This document shows, in pieces, positions 1 to 7,705 of a DNA stretch of 14,622 nt. Made by a program: the position numbers and the translations under genes. The stretch lies in contig PCWF01000010.1 of NCBI GenBank assembly GCA_002796165.1, forward strand, positions 1 to 14,622. The letters are read 5' to 3'. The notes below the pieces were generated by a model. That model searched no databases and was not told where the DNA came from. It worked only from the letters and a program-made list of their open reading frames with translations. The stretch is from Nitrospinae bacterium CG11_big_fil_rev_8_21_14_0_20_56_8 (lineage in GTDB: Bacteria; Nitrospinota; Nitrospinia; Nitrospinales; VA-1). How positions within the stretch are numbered: the stretch's first letter is position 1; each line of letters opens with the position of its first letter.

Positions 1-275
1 AAATCTGCCGGGAACGGGGAGCTAAAGTGTTATTGACGGGAATGAAAATCCCGCCCAATTACGGTGAGCCCTATTCCCGCGATTTTGAGGGTGTGTTTCA
101 TCGTCTGGCGAAACAATTCGATCTTCCCTTCATCCCGTTTTTTCTGGATGGCGTGGCCGCCCACCGGGACTTGACGCAGGCGGATGGAATCCACCCCCTG
201 GGTCCCGGTTATTCCATCGTGGTGGAGACGGTCTGGAAATCCCTCGAACCTCTGCTCAAAAAGAAATCCGGATAA
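1..275 (+). CDS. TesA-like SGNH/GDSL esterase (arylesterase / lysophospholipase), 3' part only
   Basis: The reading frame is open from the left edge (first full codon at 3) and ends at the TAA at 273-275, so about 90 C-terminal residues are present and the 5' end lies outside. The motif 'GMKIPPNYG' followed by 'DGIHPLGPGY' is typical of the TesA branch of SGNH hydrolases. The Asp and His of the 'DGIHP' block are the last two members of the Ser-Asp-His triad; the Ser block and oxyanion residues would be upstream. The family hydrolyses short acyl esters, thioesters or lysophospholipids, usually in the periplasm, but substrate and signal peptide cannot be judged here. The GTG at 27 is only an internal codon, because the family sequence continues upstream of it. 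It converges on the TrpD-like gene. Confidence 0.85.
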   Translation, partial: ICRERGAKVLLTGMKIPPNYGEPYSRDFEGVFHRLAKQFDLPFIPFFLDGVAAHRDLTQADGIHPLGPGYSIVVETVWKSLEPLLKKKSG

Positions 276-344
276 ATGCCCCCCGGCGCAAGGGGTGTTG
301 GCCACACGGGCGCATGGCAATAGTCCCAATGCGCTTGTTTCCCG

Positions 345-535
345 TTAACCGCAATCGGAACGTTTCGGCCCACCGCCTCCCTGGCGAAGGGCGAGGGCTC
401 TTGCCGGAGCGAGAAGGTAGAACGCAGGCCTCATACAGGATCGGGGCAAGATTCCTCGTTGCTGACGCGCCTCGGAATGACGGGGATGAAGAAACCCCGG
501 CAAGTTGCGGGAAATCATCGGGATGCAATTGACTC
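345..535. repeat. Probable dispersed intergenic repeat; the non-coding gap 276-565 holds nothing else recognised
   Basis: This stretch sits between two convergent genes and carries no credible coding sequence. Around 451-482 the minus strand reads 'CATTCCGAGGCGCG' and then 'CAACGAGGAATC', with a short inverted pair ATTCC/GGAAT. Modules of this look (CATTCCGAG...GAGGAATC) recur in intergenic positions of many bacterial genomes and give typical spurious ORF translations such as 'HSEARQQRGI'. A small CGGGG/CCCCG hairpin (481-485 with 495-499) lies beside it. Only one copy is in the window, so repetition is inferred from resemblance and not seen. The limits are approximate. Confidence 0.4.
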
Positions 536-565
536 CAAGCGGGACCGGCCAGAGCAGGGGAGCGA

Positions 566-1681
566 TCATGTCAGTACGCGGGCTTTTTCCAAATATGCCA
601 TCAGCAAGGTGTACGCGGTTCCGCGATGCAGAATATTTTTTGCCGCATCGTATCCCTCGGGCAGGGAGGGAACGATGCCAAACAGGTGGGCGAAGGTGGC
701 GCATTGGCAGGCGATGAGGGGTGCCGCCGGCCCCTGGTTTTGCTTCAAGGCTTCTTCCCCCAGGTTGCAAAGTTCTCCGAGGGTTGCCGTTTGCTTGCGA
801 AGGGCGTCATGAGCGGCGGCGATTTCGTCCATGGATGGGGAGGAGAAGGTTGCCTTAAAATCCAGGTTCGTTTCCCGCACCGGATTCCCTTTTTTCAGGA
901 TGAATAGCCGGGCGGGCTTGTGCACTCCGAACAGAGTGGTGCCTTCCATCCCGTTTCCCACCAGCGTCTGGTCGTATGGGCTCATTCGTGCAATCTCCAT
1001 CATGGGGACCTCGTACCCCCGGTGGAAATAGGTGGTGGCCAGATAATTCCCCCCGGCCGCGGCTTGAAGGGGCATGAGCATTTTCTCGAAGGTGGACAGC
1101 ATGGTTCTCTTGACGATTTCCGTCCGCAGGGTTCTCAGTTGTTCCAGAGAAGGATGGGCGTGACGGGTGGAGAGGTACCCGAAGCGGAACTCCTCGATGA
1201 GCGCCACCCTTTGCCGGGCGGAATCGGAAGCGGGAAGCTTGTAAACATCCTGCAGGATCGCTTCGAAGGTGATGCCGAATTTGGGAGCCAGCGGGAGGGA
1301 GGAGAATCCATAGGCGGGCAGTCCCATAAGGGAAAGGACGGGCAGGACGAAGAACCCGAAATAGGGGGTCCGGGTGAAACCATCGAAGGGGTCCGCAACC
1401 TGGAGAAGTGTGTCGAGATTCACGGATTGCTTCACCGTGGTCCGGTCCAGAGCCCGCCAAAATCCTATGTTTTCCTCCAGCGTCTCAAGTTTCATTCGTG
1501 TGGCGATCAGGAACACGGCGGCACGAACGGAGGAGACTTCCCCGCCCAGAATCAGGGAGAGGCCGTCCTCGGCTTCCTCCCGGCTGAGATCCTTGCTCAT
1601 GCGCGGACCCGTGGCGATGCGTTCCAGGTAACTTTTCATTCGATCCCCGGCGGAGACGCTGTTTTGGGATTCGGAGTCCAT
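566..1681 (-). CDS. TrpD-like glycosyltransferase family 3 protein (anthranilate phosphoribosyltransferase paralogue)
   Basis: 371 residues, close to the usual TrpD length of about 340. Residues 15-80 look like the helical N-terminal domain of the family ('RIATGPRMSKDLSREEAEDG'), and the stretch around 186-250 matches the TrpD helix 'RTEIVKRTMLSTFEKMLMPL' and the 'GMEGTTL' turn. The PRPP-binding GTGGD loop is not present (the position seems occupied by 'DPFDGFTRTPYFGF'), and KHGNRS is replaced by 'YGFSSLPLAPKFG'. True anthranilate transfer is therefore doubtful. It may act on another base or amine, or bind nucleic acid as some TrpD2/YbiB-type paralogues do. No trp genes are nearby. The start at 1681 has no clear Shine-Dalgarno; Met15 at 1639, preceded by GGGGAT, is a good alternative. 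The gene is divergent from the radical SAM gene. Confidence 0.75.
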   Translation of the reverse strand: MDSESQNSVSAGDRMKSYLERIATGPRMSKDLSREEAEDGLSLILGGEVSSVRAAVFLIATRMKLETLEENIGFWRALDRTTVKQSVNLDTLLQVADPFDGFTRTPYFGFFVLPVLSLMGLPAYGFSSLPLAPKFGITFEAILQDVYKLPASDSARQRVALIEEFRFGYLSTRHAHPSLEQLRTLRTEIVKRTMLSTFEKMLMPLQAAAGGNYLATTYFHRGYEVPMMEIARMSPYDQTLVGNGMEGTTLFGVHKPARLFILKKGNPVRETNLDFKATFSSPSMDEIAAAHDALRKQTATLGELCNLGEEALKQNQGPAAPLIACQCATFAHLFGIVPSLPEGYDAAKNILHRGTAYTLLMAYLEKARVLT

Positions 1682-1776
1682 GGCGTTGGGTCAACTGTTG
1701 GCTTTCTGGGTTTTGCAGTATTATGGTATTACTCAACCGAAGGGCAGGCAACCGGATTCATTTGATTTGACATGAT
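1682..1776. promoter_or_regulatory. Divergent intergenic region with candidate promoters
   Basis: These 95 bases separate the TrpD-like gene (leftward) from the radical SAM gene (rightward) and must hold the start signals of both unless one is transcribed from further away. On the plus strand TATTAT at 1719-1724 resembles a -10 box with TTGGCT at 1698-1703 as a poor, closely spaced (15 bases) -35. On the minus strand the same spot reads CATAAT, but no well spaced -35 was found. Neither start codon has a convincing Shine-Dalgarno. Confidence 0.25.
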
Positions 1777-3462
1777 ATGAAGGCCAATTCCTCTTTACCC
1801 CCCACCCGCGTTTTACTCGTTTACCCGAACACCGCCGATGTGGCGATGGACAACCTGGGTTTTCAACGGGTCCATTCTTTATTGAACCAGATCGGGGGAG
1901 TGGTCTGTGACCGGTTCGCCCTTCCGCCGAATGTTTCTCCCTACACACCTGCGGTGCGTTCCGAACAACTCCGCTCGTTTGATCTGGGGCTTCGCCCCCT
2001 GGATTTCGATATCATCGCGTTCTCGATTTCGTACGAACCCGATTACCTGAACGCGGTGTCCATTCTACAGGACTTCAAGATCCCCTTGCGGCGCAGGGAT
2101 CGGGGGGAAAGTTATCCGCTGGTTCTCGCGGGCGGATCGGCCATTTTCATCAATCCGGAACCGCTGGCCGAAATTATGGATGGATTTTTCATCGGCGAGG
2201 CGGAACGGTTGGTCGAACGGTTTTTCGAGCTTTGGTTCGCGGTTGGGGGGAAAGACCGGGACGCATTTTTGAAATTCGCCACGGCCATTTCGGGAATGTA
2301 CCTGCCGGAATTTTATGAGGCCCGGTTCGAGGGAGAAGTCCAGGTGGGACTGGATCCCCGGCACGGCGCGCCCTCCCGTGTGGACCGGCATTGGGTGCCC
2401 GAGGGGGCCGATCTCTGCACGCACTCGGTGGTTCATGAAGGGGTGTCCACGTTCAACTCGATGGCTTTAATGGAAGTGACGCGCGGGTGCATCTGGGCAT
2501 GCCGGTTTTGCACGGCGGGTTTCATCTATCGTCCTCCGCGGCTTCCCGACCTGGAGAAAACCTACGATTCGCTCGACCGCCTTCTGCGCGAGCAGGGCGA
2601 ACCGGTCACCACCATCGGCCTGCTGGGTCCTTCGGTGACGGACCACCCGGCGCTTTTGCCCCTCGCACGCAGGATCACCGAGCAGGGGAAGACGCTGTCA
2701 TTTTCCTCGCTTCGCATGGAGACGTTGACCGAAGAACTGGTGGACCTGATTCTGAAAAGCGGACAGAAGACGCTGACCGTCGCGGTGGACGGGCCTTCGG
2801 AACGGATGCGCAAGGTGATCAACAAGGCCGCGGACGACGATTTTATCGTCGATAAATGCAGGTTTCTGACGGCGAAGGGCATTCTGAATTTGAAAATTTA
2901 TTCCATCATCGGCCTGCCCGGAGAGACGGACGAGGATATCGATCGGTTCATCCACCTGGTGGAGCGGGTGATGGAGGCTTACGTGGAAGCCAGCCGGCCC
3001 CAGGGCCGGATCGGCAAGGTCACCATCAGTCTGAGTCCGCTGGTGCCCAAGCCGGGCACGCCGTTTCAATGGCACCCCATGGAACCGGTATTCCGTCTGA
3101 AGAAAAAATTCATGCGGGTGCGAAAGGCGCTGGGCCGCCTCCCTCATTTGAAAATGAGTTTTGGCTCGCCCAACGAAGCTTACCTGCAAACCTACCTGTC
3201 CCGGGGCGACCGGCGCCTCATCTCGTTTTTCGAGTCCTACCTGAACTTGAACCGCGATGCCAAGAGCGCGTTGCAGACCGTCTCTCCCCCTCCGGATTCG
3301 TTTGTCTACCGCCAGTACGGGGGCGAAGAATTTCTTGCCTGGGATATCATCGATCACGGGTACCGGAATCATTTCCTCTGGGATGATTATCAGCGCGGCC
3401 TCCGGGAGGCGATGACTCCCATCTGCGACACCGCCGTGTGCAAGATCTGCGGGATCTGCTGA
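1777..3462 (+). CDS. B12-binding-like / radical SAM protein with C-terminal cysteine cluster
   Basis: 561 residues. Residues about 10-150 form an N-terminal Rossmann-like domain of the cobalamin-binding type ('RVLLVYPNT', 'LVLAGGSAIFINPEPLAE', 'DGFFIGEAE') without the cobalamin-ligand motif DxHxxG. The radical SAM core follows: 'TRGCIWACRFC' supplies the CX3CX2C set C238, C242, C245 that holds the 4Fe-4S cluster. Further core features are 'DGPSERMRKVINK' and 'YSIIGLPGETDEDI'. The motif 'PKPGTPFQW' (about 424-432) is shared with the uncharacterised radical SAM family TIGR03960. The protein ends in C550-X4-C555-X2-C558-X2-C561, which could hold a second metal cluster. The DUF2344 partner domain often fused to or beside that family is absent. 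The reaction is unknown. Convergent with the signalling operon, 49 bases away, with no obvious terminator between. Confidence 0.85.
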   Translation: MKANSSLPPTRVLLVYPNTADVAMDNLGFQRVHSLLNQIGGVVCDRFALPPNVSPYTPAVRSEQLRSFDLGLRPLDFDIIAFSISYEPDYLNAVSILQDFKIPLRRRDRGESYPLVLAGGSAIFINPEPLAEIMDGFFIGEAERLVERFFELWFAVGGKDRDAFLKFATAISGMYLPEFYEARFEGEVQVGLDPRHGAPSRVDRHWVPEGADLCTHSVVHEGVSTFNSMALMEVTRGCIWACRFCTAGFIYRPPRLPDLEKTYDSLDRLLREQGEPVTTIGLLGPSVTDHPALLPLARRITEQGKTLSFSSLRMETLTEELVDLILKSGQKTLTVAVDGPSERMRKVINKAADDDFIVDKCRFLTAKGILNLKIYSIIGLPGETDEDIDRFIHLVERVMEAYVEASRPQGRIGKVTISLSPLVPKPGTPFQWHPMEPVFRLKKKFMRVRKALGRLPHLKMSFGSPNEAYLQTYLSRGDRRLISFFESYLNLNRDAKSALQTVSPPPDSFVYRQYGGEEFLAWDIIDHGYRNHFLWDDYQRGLREAMTPICDTAVCKICGIC

Positions 3463-3511
3463 TAAGGAAGGAGCCTACGCTTTCACCCCGCGGCTCGTGG
3501 ATGGATCCGAT

Positions 3512-5056
3512 CTAGGGAGATTGCGTTTCGGGAAGTTTCAGGATGAAGGTGCTTCCCTGGCCCGGAACCCCCCGGGCCGTGATGGTTCCGCGGTGATGAT
3601 CGAGAATTTTCCGGCAAATGGTGGTTCCCATCCCGGTTCCCGGGAATTCGCTTTTTCCCCGGAGCCGTTCGAAGGGTTTGAACAGGCGCTCGCTGTCTTC
3701 CTGCCTGAATCCAATTCCGTTATCCGAGATGGTTATTTCCCAGAGATTGGATTCGATTTTTTGGCTGGCGATCTTGACGACGGGAGGAACCCCCGGTCGG
3801 TGAAATTTGAGCGAATTCCCGATGAGGTTCCGGAACAGGACGTTCATGTGGATTGGTTCGGCTTCGAGGGTGGGAAGAGGATCGACTTCCACCCGGCCCC
3901 CGGTTTCCTCGATGCGCAGGGAGAGATCGGCCAGAACCTCGTTGATAACCCCATTGAGATCCAGCGAGGTGAACGGACGCGCCCGCGTGGTGACCCGGGA
4001 ATAGGCCAGGAGGTCGTCGATCAGGTTCTGCATCCGCTGTGTGGCTTGTTCCATTCGGTCGAGGTAGTTGGCCTCCTTTTCTCCCAGCGAGTCTCCTAGG
4101 GAATGGCGCAGGCGGTCTCCAAACGACATGACTTTGCGCAAGGGTTCCTGCAAGTCGTGCGAGGCGATGGAGGTGAAATCCTGCAGGGCCTGGTTGCTTC
4201 GTTTGAGTTCCTCGGTAAATCGCTTCAATTCCGTTTCCGCCCTGCGGCGCTCGGTGTCGTCGATCTTGACGGAAACGAAATGTGTGATGTCCCCCACCTC
4301 GTTTTTGAGGGGAACGATGGATTGCATTTCCCAGATCAGGTCCCCGCACTTCTTTCTGTTGCAGAATTCACCCCGCCAGATTTTTCCCGCAAGAATGGTC
4401 TTCCACAGGTTTTCGTAAAACTGGGGGGGGTGTTTACCCGATTTGAGGCAACGGGGGGTGAGACCTCGAATTTCGTCCAGAGTGTAACCCATGGCGTCGG
4501 TAAAGATGGGATTGACGTATTCGATGAATCCCTGGTTGTCGGTGATCATCACGGAGGTCGGGCTCTGGTCGATCGCCGTCATGAAAATTTTCAACTTTTC
4601 ATTGATTGAGGAGATTTCACGGGTCCGTTGTTCCACCAGATTTTCCAGGTGAGCGCGGTATCGAATGACCTCGGACTCCGCCTTTTTCCGTTCCAGGACT
4701 TTTTGGATGGTGGGCGGCAGAAGGGGAAGATACTTTCTCTCGGGGTCCTTGATGAGGTAATCGGAAGCCCCCATGCGCAGGGCTTCCACCGCGGTTTCCA
4801 GGGTGCCGCTTCCCGAAACGAAAATGACCGGAACCCGTCCCGTATGTTCCATCAGGTCCAGGCCACATCCCGTGTCCAATGCGTAGTCCAGCAGGATCAA
4901 ATCAAATTGATCTTTGCGAAGGCAAGCCCGGGCGTCCTCAATGGTGTTGACGATATGCAGTTTATAAGGAAGGGACTGGGCGCGCACAAAACGCTCCATC
5001 GCCCACTGATCCACCTCATCGTTTTCCACGAATAAGATATTGAGGGGAGGTAGCAT
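3512..5056 (-). CDS. Hybrid signalling protein: receiver - PAS - histidine kinase
   Basis: 514 residues, cytoplasmic, no membrane segment. Residues 1-125 are a receiver domain with acceptor D57 ('LILLDYALDTG') and K103 ('ASDYLIKD'). Of the usual acidic pair the first is Asn12 ('VENDEVD'), the second Asp13. A coiled linker (125-155) leads to a PAS domain at about 157-270 ('AIDQSPTSVMITDNQGFIEY'), then a HisKA domain with H300 ('IASHDLQEPLRKV') and an HATPase_c domain with N box N410/N414, G1 'SDNGIGF' and G2 'GTGMGTTI'. This makes it a His kinase with an N-terminal input receiver, so it may be controlled by phosphorylation. It is last of the three-gene operon; the ATG lies 9 bases after the upstream stop, and a GAGG about 8 bases before it overlaps that stop. 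No output domain is present. Confidence 0.9.
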   Translation of the reverse strand: MLPPLNILFVENDEVDQWAMERFVRAQSLPYKLHIVNTIEDARACLRKDQFDLILLDYALDTGCGLDLMEHTGRVPVIFVSGSGTLETAVEALRMGASDYLIKDPERKYLPLLPPTIQKVLERKKAESEVIRYRAHLENLVEQRTREISSINEKLKIFMTAIDQSPTSVMITDNQGFIEYVNPIFTDAMGYTLDEIRGLTPRCLKSGKHPPQFYENLWKTILAGKIWRGEFCNRKKCGDLIWEMQSIVPLKNEVGDITHFVSVKIDDTERRRAETELKRFTEELKRSNQALQDFTSIASHDLQEPLRKVMSFGDRLRHSLGDSLGEKEANYLDRMEQATQRMQNLIDDLLAYSRVTTRARPFTSLDLNGVINEVLADLSLRIEETGGRVEVDPLPTLEAEPIHMNVLFRNLIGNSLKFHRPGVPPVVKIASQKIESNLWEITISDNGIGFRQEDSERLFKPFERLRGKSEFPGTGMGTTICRKILDHHRGTITARGVPGQGSTFILKLPETQSP

Positions 5057-5065
5057 TGCCGCGCC

Positions 5066-5494
5066 TCAGGGGAATTCGTTCAGGGACCAGTATTGGTTGA
5101 TGACCTGGATCGTTTCGCGGAATTGATTGAAGTCCACCGGCTTGAGAATGTACCCGGCGACGTTGAGGTTGAAAAAATCTCTACGGTCAGAATCTTCCCG
5201 GCTACTGGTGAGGACCACAACGGGTAATTTTTTCAACTCTTCATCCGCACGGCAGGCTTTGAGGAATTCCAGGCCGTTCATGATGGGCATATTGATGTCG
5301 AGCAGGATGAGGTTGGGACGGGATTCCTCATTCATGTCAGGCGTTTTCAGGTAAGCGAGCGCGTCCTCCCCATTGGATTTGACGACGAGCGGATTGTGAA
5401 GACTGTTAGTGGAGAAGGCCCGTTCGACATTCATGACATCAATCTCGTCGTCTTCCACCAATAGAATGGGAAAGGGTTTTCTGGAAACGGACAT
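5066..5494 (-). CDS. Stand-alone response regulator, Rcp1-like receiver
   Basis: 142 residues, a single receiver domain with no output domain. Visible residues are the acidic cluster E14-D15-D16 ('LLVEDDEIDV'), phospho-acceptor D66 ('LILLDINMPIMNGLEF'), T96 ('VVVLTSS') and K118 ('YILKPVDF'). The long loop before the acceptor strand and the C-terminal 'INQYWS' are typical of Rcp1-type regulators that partner phytochrome-like kinases. It most likely carries phosphate between the two kinases on either side of it. An AAGGAT about 7 bases before the ATG is a good Shine-Dalgarno. It lies 10 bases after the upstream kinase and 9 before the downstream hybrid protein, so the three are almost certainly co-transcribed. 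Confidence 0.92.
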   Translation of the reverse strand: MSVSRKPFPILLVEDDEIDVMNVERAFSTNSLHNPLVVKSNGEDALAYLKTPDMNEESRPNLILLDINMPIMNGLEFLKACRADEELKKLPVVVLTSSREDSDRRDFFNLNVAGYILKPVDFNQFRETIQVINQYWSLNEFP

Positions 5495-5504
5495 AAACGG
5501 ATCC

Positions 5505-7511
5505 TTAGGAACGGGGTGGCGGCAAATTCACCCGATTGAATGATTTCGGAACAGTAAAATGGAAGGCGCTTCCTTTGTCAACTTCTGATTTGACCCAGAC
5601 CCTCCCTCCGTGGAGTTCTACAATTTTACGCACGATGGCCAGGCCGATTCCCGTGGTGCCGGTTTCTTCGTGAGGTTTAAGGCTTTGGAAAATTTTGAAA
5701 ATCCTTTCGAAATGGCGCTCCTCGATTCCCACTCCATCATCCTGAACGGAGAATTCGTGCATCTCTCCGCCGTTCGTGTATGTGAGCCGGATCGTTCCCG
5801 CGGGTTTCCCATGGTGAATGATGGCGTTTTGCATGAGGTTGATCAGGATCTGCTCCAGATGAGCCCGGTGGTAGATGATCGGGGGAAGGGGGTTTTCAAT
5901 GATCACCGGATGCGTGGGAGGAGGAACGATATTTTCGATCACCCATTGGGCGATTTCCTGGGTGTCCAGGGATTCCAGTTTAATCCGGCTTCGCCCCACC
6001 CTGGAGTATTCCAGGATTTCGTCAATCAACTGCCCTAATCGCCGGGCTCGTTTGAGGAGAATTTGAAGCATTTTCTGGCCCGTTGCATCGAGCTTGGAGG
6101 AATAGTCTTCCATCAGCCAGGTGGTGAGGGACGAGATACCCCGGAGCGGCGCCTTTAAATCGTGGGAGACGACATAGGCAAATTCCTCCAGGGCCCGATT
6201 GGCGGCGGAGAGATCGGCGGTTCTTTCCTGGATGCGTTTTTCAAGGCCGGTATGGACTTTGAGCAGGTTCTCTTCGGCCCGTTTCCGCTCGATAACGCGG
6301 CCCAGTTGGGTGCCGATGCTGGCCAGCACGTCCAGGAGATCCAGGTCGGGTTCTTCGACCCGGGTGGAAAAAAATTCGAGAATGGCCACGACTTCTTCCG
6401 AAACCATGACGGGAAACCCCAGCGCCCCGTGGATTCCCAGGGATTCGGCGAGCTGGGCGCGGGGGAAATTGGAATGCCGGTAGACGTCGCGGATCCATAG
6501 GGGTTTTTTCGTTTTCAGCACTTCCCCGGGCAGGCCCTGGCCGAGGTTGAACCGGGTGGCCTCGGTGACCTGGCGCAGGGCGGCAAATCGTTCTTCGCTA
6601 TCCAGGCGCCACATGCGGCCGGACTCCAGGGTTTGTCCGTCCGGGGCTACCAGGAAGAGGTGCCCCACCGGCCACCCGGTCAGGTCGCAGATGCCTTCCA
6701 ATGCGACCCGCATGGCGGTTTCCACCGAAATGGACTCGTTCGCGGCGATGGCGACCCGCCGAAGAAGCTCCCCCATCTTCGTTTTCCGTTGCAACGACAA
6801 CTCGGTTTTTTTGAGATCGGTGATGTCCTGAATAAATCCCGTGAACAGACGGTCCCTCTTCACCTGGACTTCGCTTACGCCAAGAAAGATATTAATTGAG
6901 GTTCCGTCTTTTTTCACGGCTTCCAGTTCCCGGCCGAAACCGATGATGGTGGACTTCCCCGTTTGAAGATATTTCTCGATATAACTGTCGTGTTCGCTTC
7001 GATGGGGGTCGGGCATGAGGAGATTCACCGATTTTCCGATCATTTCGGTGGCGGGGTAACCGAAAATTTTTTCCGCCGTGGTGTTGAACGATTCGATCAT
7101 TCCGCGGGAATTGATGGTGATGATGCCGACGACGACGTTGTCAAGAATGACGCGGCTTCTCAATTCGCTGTGCTCTAAAGCTTCCTGGGTACCCCGGAAA
7201 CGCAAGCAGACATATGCGGTGACCCAGATAGCAAACAGGGCGAGAGAACGGTTGGCCATCACCTTGGCAAACTCCCCCCCGGGCGGGGAAAGGAAGTAGC
7301 CGGCGATGGTCAGGATCGACCCGATGGTTGCGGCGATATAAAGAAACCGGAGGCGGGGATACCACAGGCCGATCAGAACCACCGCCACATAGGGAACTCC
7401 CCCGGCGATTCCCAACGGGAGCATGAGGTCGATCGCAAAAATGAGCGCGGTCAGGACGCAGGCAAGCGCCAGCAATTTTTTGGGACTCGGTGGATTCGGA
7501 CGAAGGTTCAT
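5505..7511 (-). CDS. Membrane-bound multi-sensor histidine kinase (TM - PAS - GAF - HisKA - HATPase)
   Basis: 668 residues from the chosen start. Residues about 13-104 contain three or four membrane segments ('LLALACVLTALIFAIDLMLP' begins the first). A PAS domain follows at about 115-235 ('ILDNVVVGIITINSRGMIES'), a GAF domain at about 255-405, a coiled linker, then HisKA with H450 ('VVSHDLKAPLRGI') and HATPase_c with N box N558/N562, G1 'DDGVGI' and G2 'GTTGIGLAI'. The H-box type is the one common in phytochrome-like kinases, but the chromophore Cys-His context is not apparent in the GAF domain. A longer frame opens at 7592, adding 27 mostly basic residues; the start at 7511 puts the first membrane segment near the N-terminus. 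Neither start has a clear Shine-Dalgarno. First gene of the signalling operon. Confidence 0.9.
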   Translation of the reverse strand: MNLRPNPPSPKKLLALACVLTALIFAIDLMLPLGIAGGVPYVAVVLIGLWYPRLRFLYIAATIGSILTIAGYFLSPPGGEFAKVMANRSLALFAIWVTAYVCLRFRGTQEALEHSELRSRVILDNVVVGIITINSRGMIESFNTTAEKIFGYPATEMIGKSVNLLMPDPHRSEHDSYIEKYLQTGKSTIIGFGRELEAVKKDGTSINIFLGVSEVQVKRDRLFTGFIQDITDLKKTELSLQRKTKMGELLRRVAIAANESISVETAMRVALEGICDLTGWPVGHLFLVAPDGQTLESGRMWRLDSEERFAALRQVTEATRFNLGQGLPGEVLKTKKPLWIRDVYRHSNFPRAQLAESLGIHGALGFPVMVSEEVVAILEFFSTRVEEPDLDLLDVLASIGTQLGRVIERKRAEENLLKVHTGLEKRIQERTADLSAANRALEEFAYVVSHDLKAPLRGISSLTTWLMEDYSSKLDATGQKMLQILLKRARRLGQLIDEILEYSRVGRSRIKLESLDTQEIAQWVIENIVPPPTHPVIIENPLPPIIYHRAHLEQILINLMQNAIIHHGKPAGTIRLTYTNGGEMHEFSVQDDGVGIEERHFERIFKIFQSLKPHEETGTTGIGLAIVRKIVELHGGRVWVKSEVDKGSAFHFTVPKSFNRVNLPPPRS

Positions 7512-7705
7512 GATCGGAAATAATTTTTGGGTGCGTTTAACCGGTTGCCGAAAAACTCTTCTGGATGCCAATTCTGCCCCGCGATGGCGCATTCCGGGTT
7601 TGTTATTTTAACGGATGCGGTCCATGGAGGATATTGCGGCAGGAGCGTGGGTTCTTCGTCCGCACGTCTTTGTGGCACAGGCCATCCACCCCATAAAGTC
7701 CAAGA

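Noticed and set aside
314..532. Small frames on both strands within 276-565
   Set aside because: Their translations look like the spurious peptides produced by dispersed intergenic repeats, and none has a ribosome site or family signal.
920..1765. Long plus-strand frame opposite the TrpD-like gene (281 codons)
   Set aside because: It mirrors the minus-strand gene, its translation is glycine/proline-rich without a recognisable domain, and the minus-strand protein matches a known family across its length.
1768..1773. Perfect TTGACA just before the radical SAM start codon
   Set aside because: It is four bases from the ATG, and no -10 box lies 16-18 bases downstream; probably chance.
2698..3372. 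Minus-strand frame opposite the radical SAM gene (224 codons)
   Set aside because: It is an antisense shadow in GC-rich DNA. The plus-strand protein has full radical SAM motifs there.
7512..7592. N-terminal extension of the membrane histidine kinase
   Set aside because: The 27 added residues are basic and unlike a membrane-kinase N-terminus, and no Shine-Dalgarno supports the upstream ATG. It remains possible, as a weak -10-like TAAAAT lies at 7605-7610 on the minus strand.
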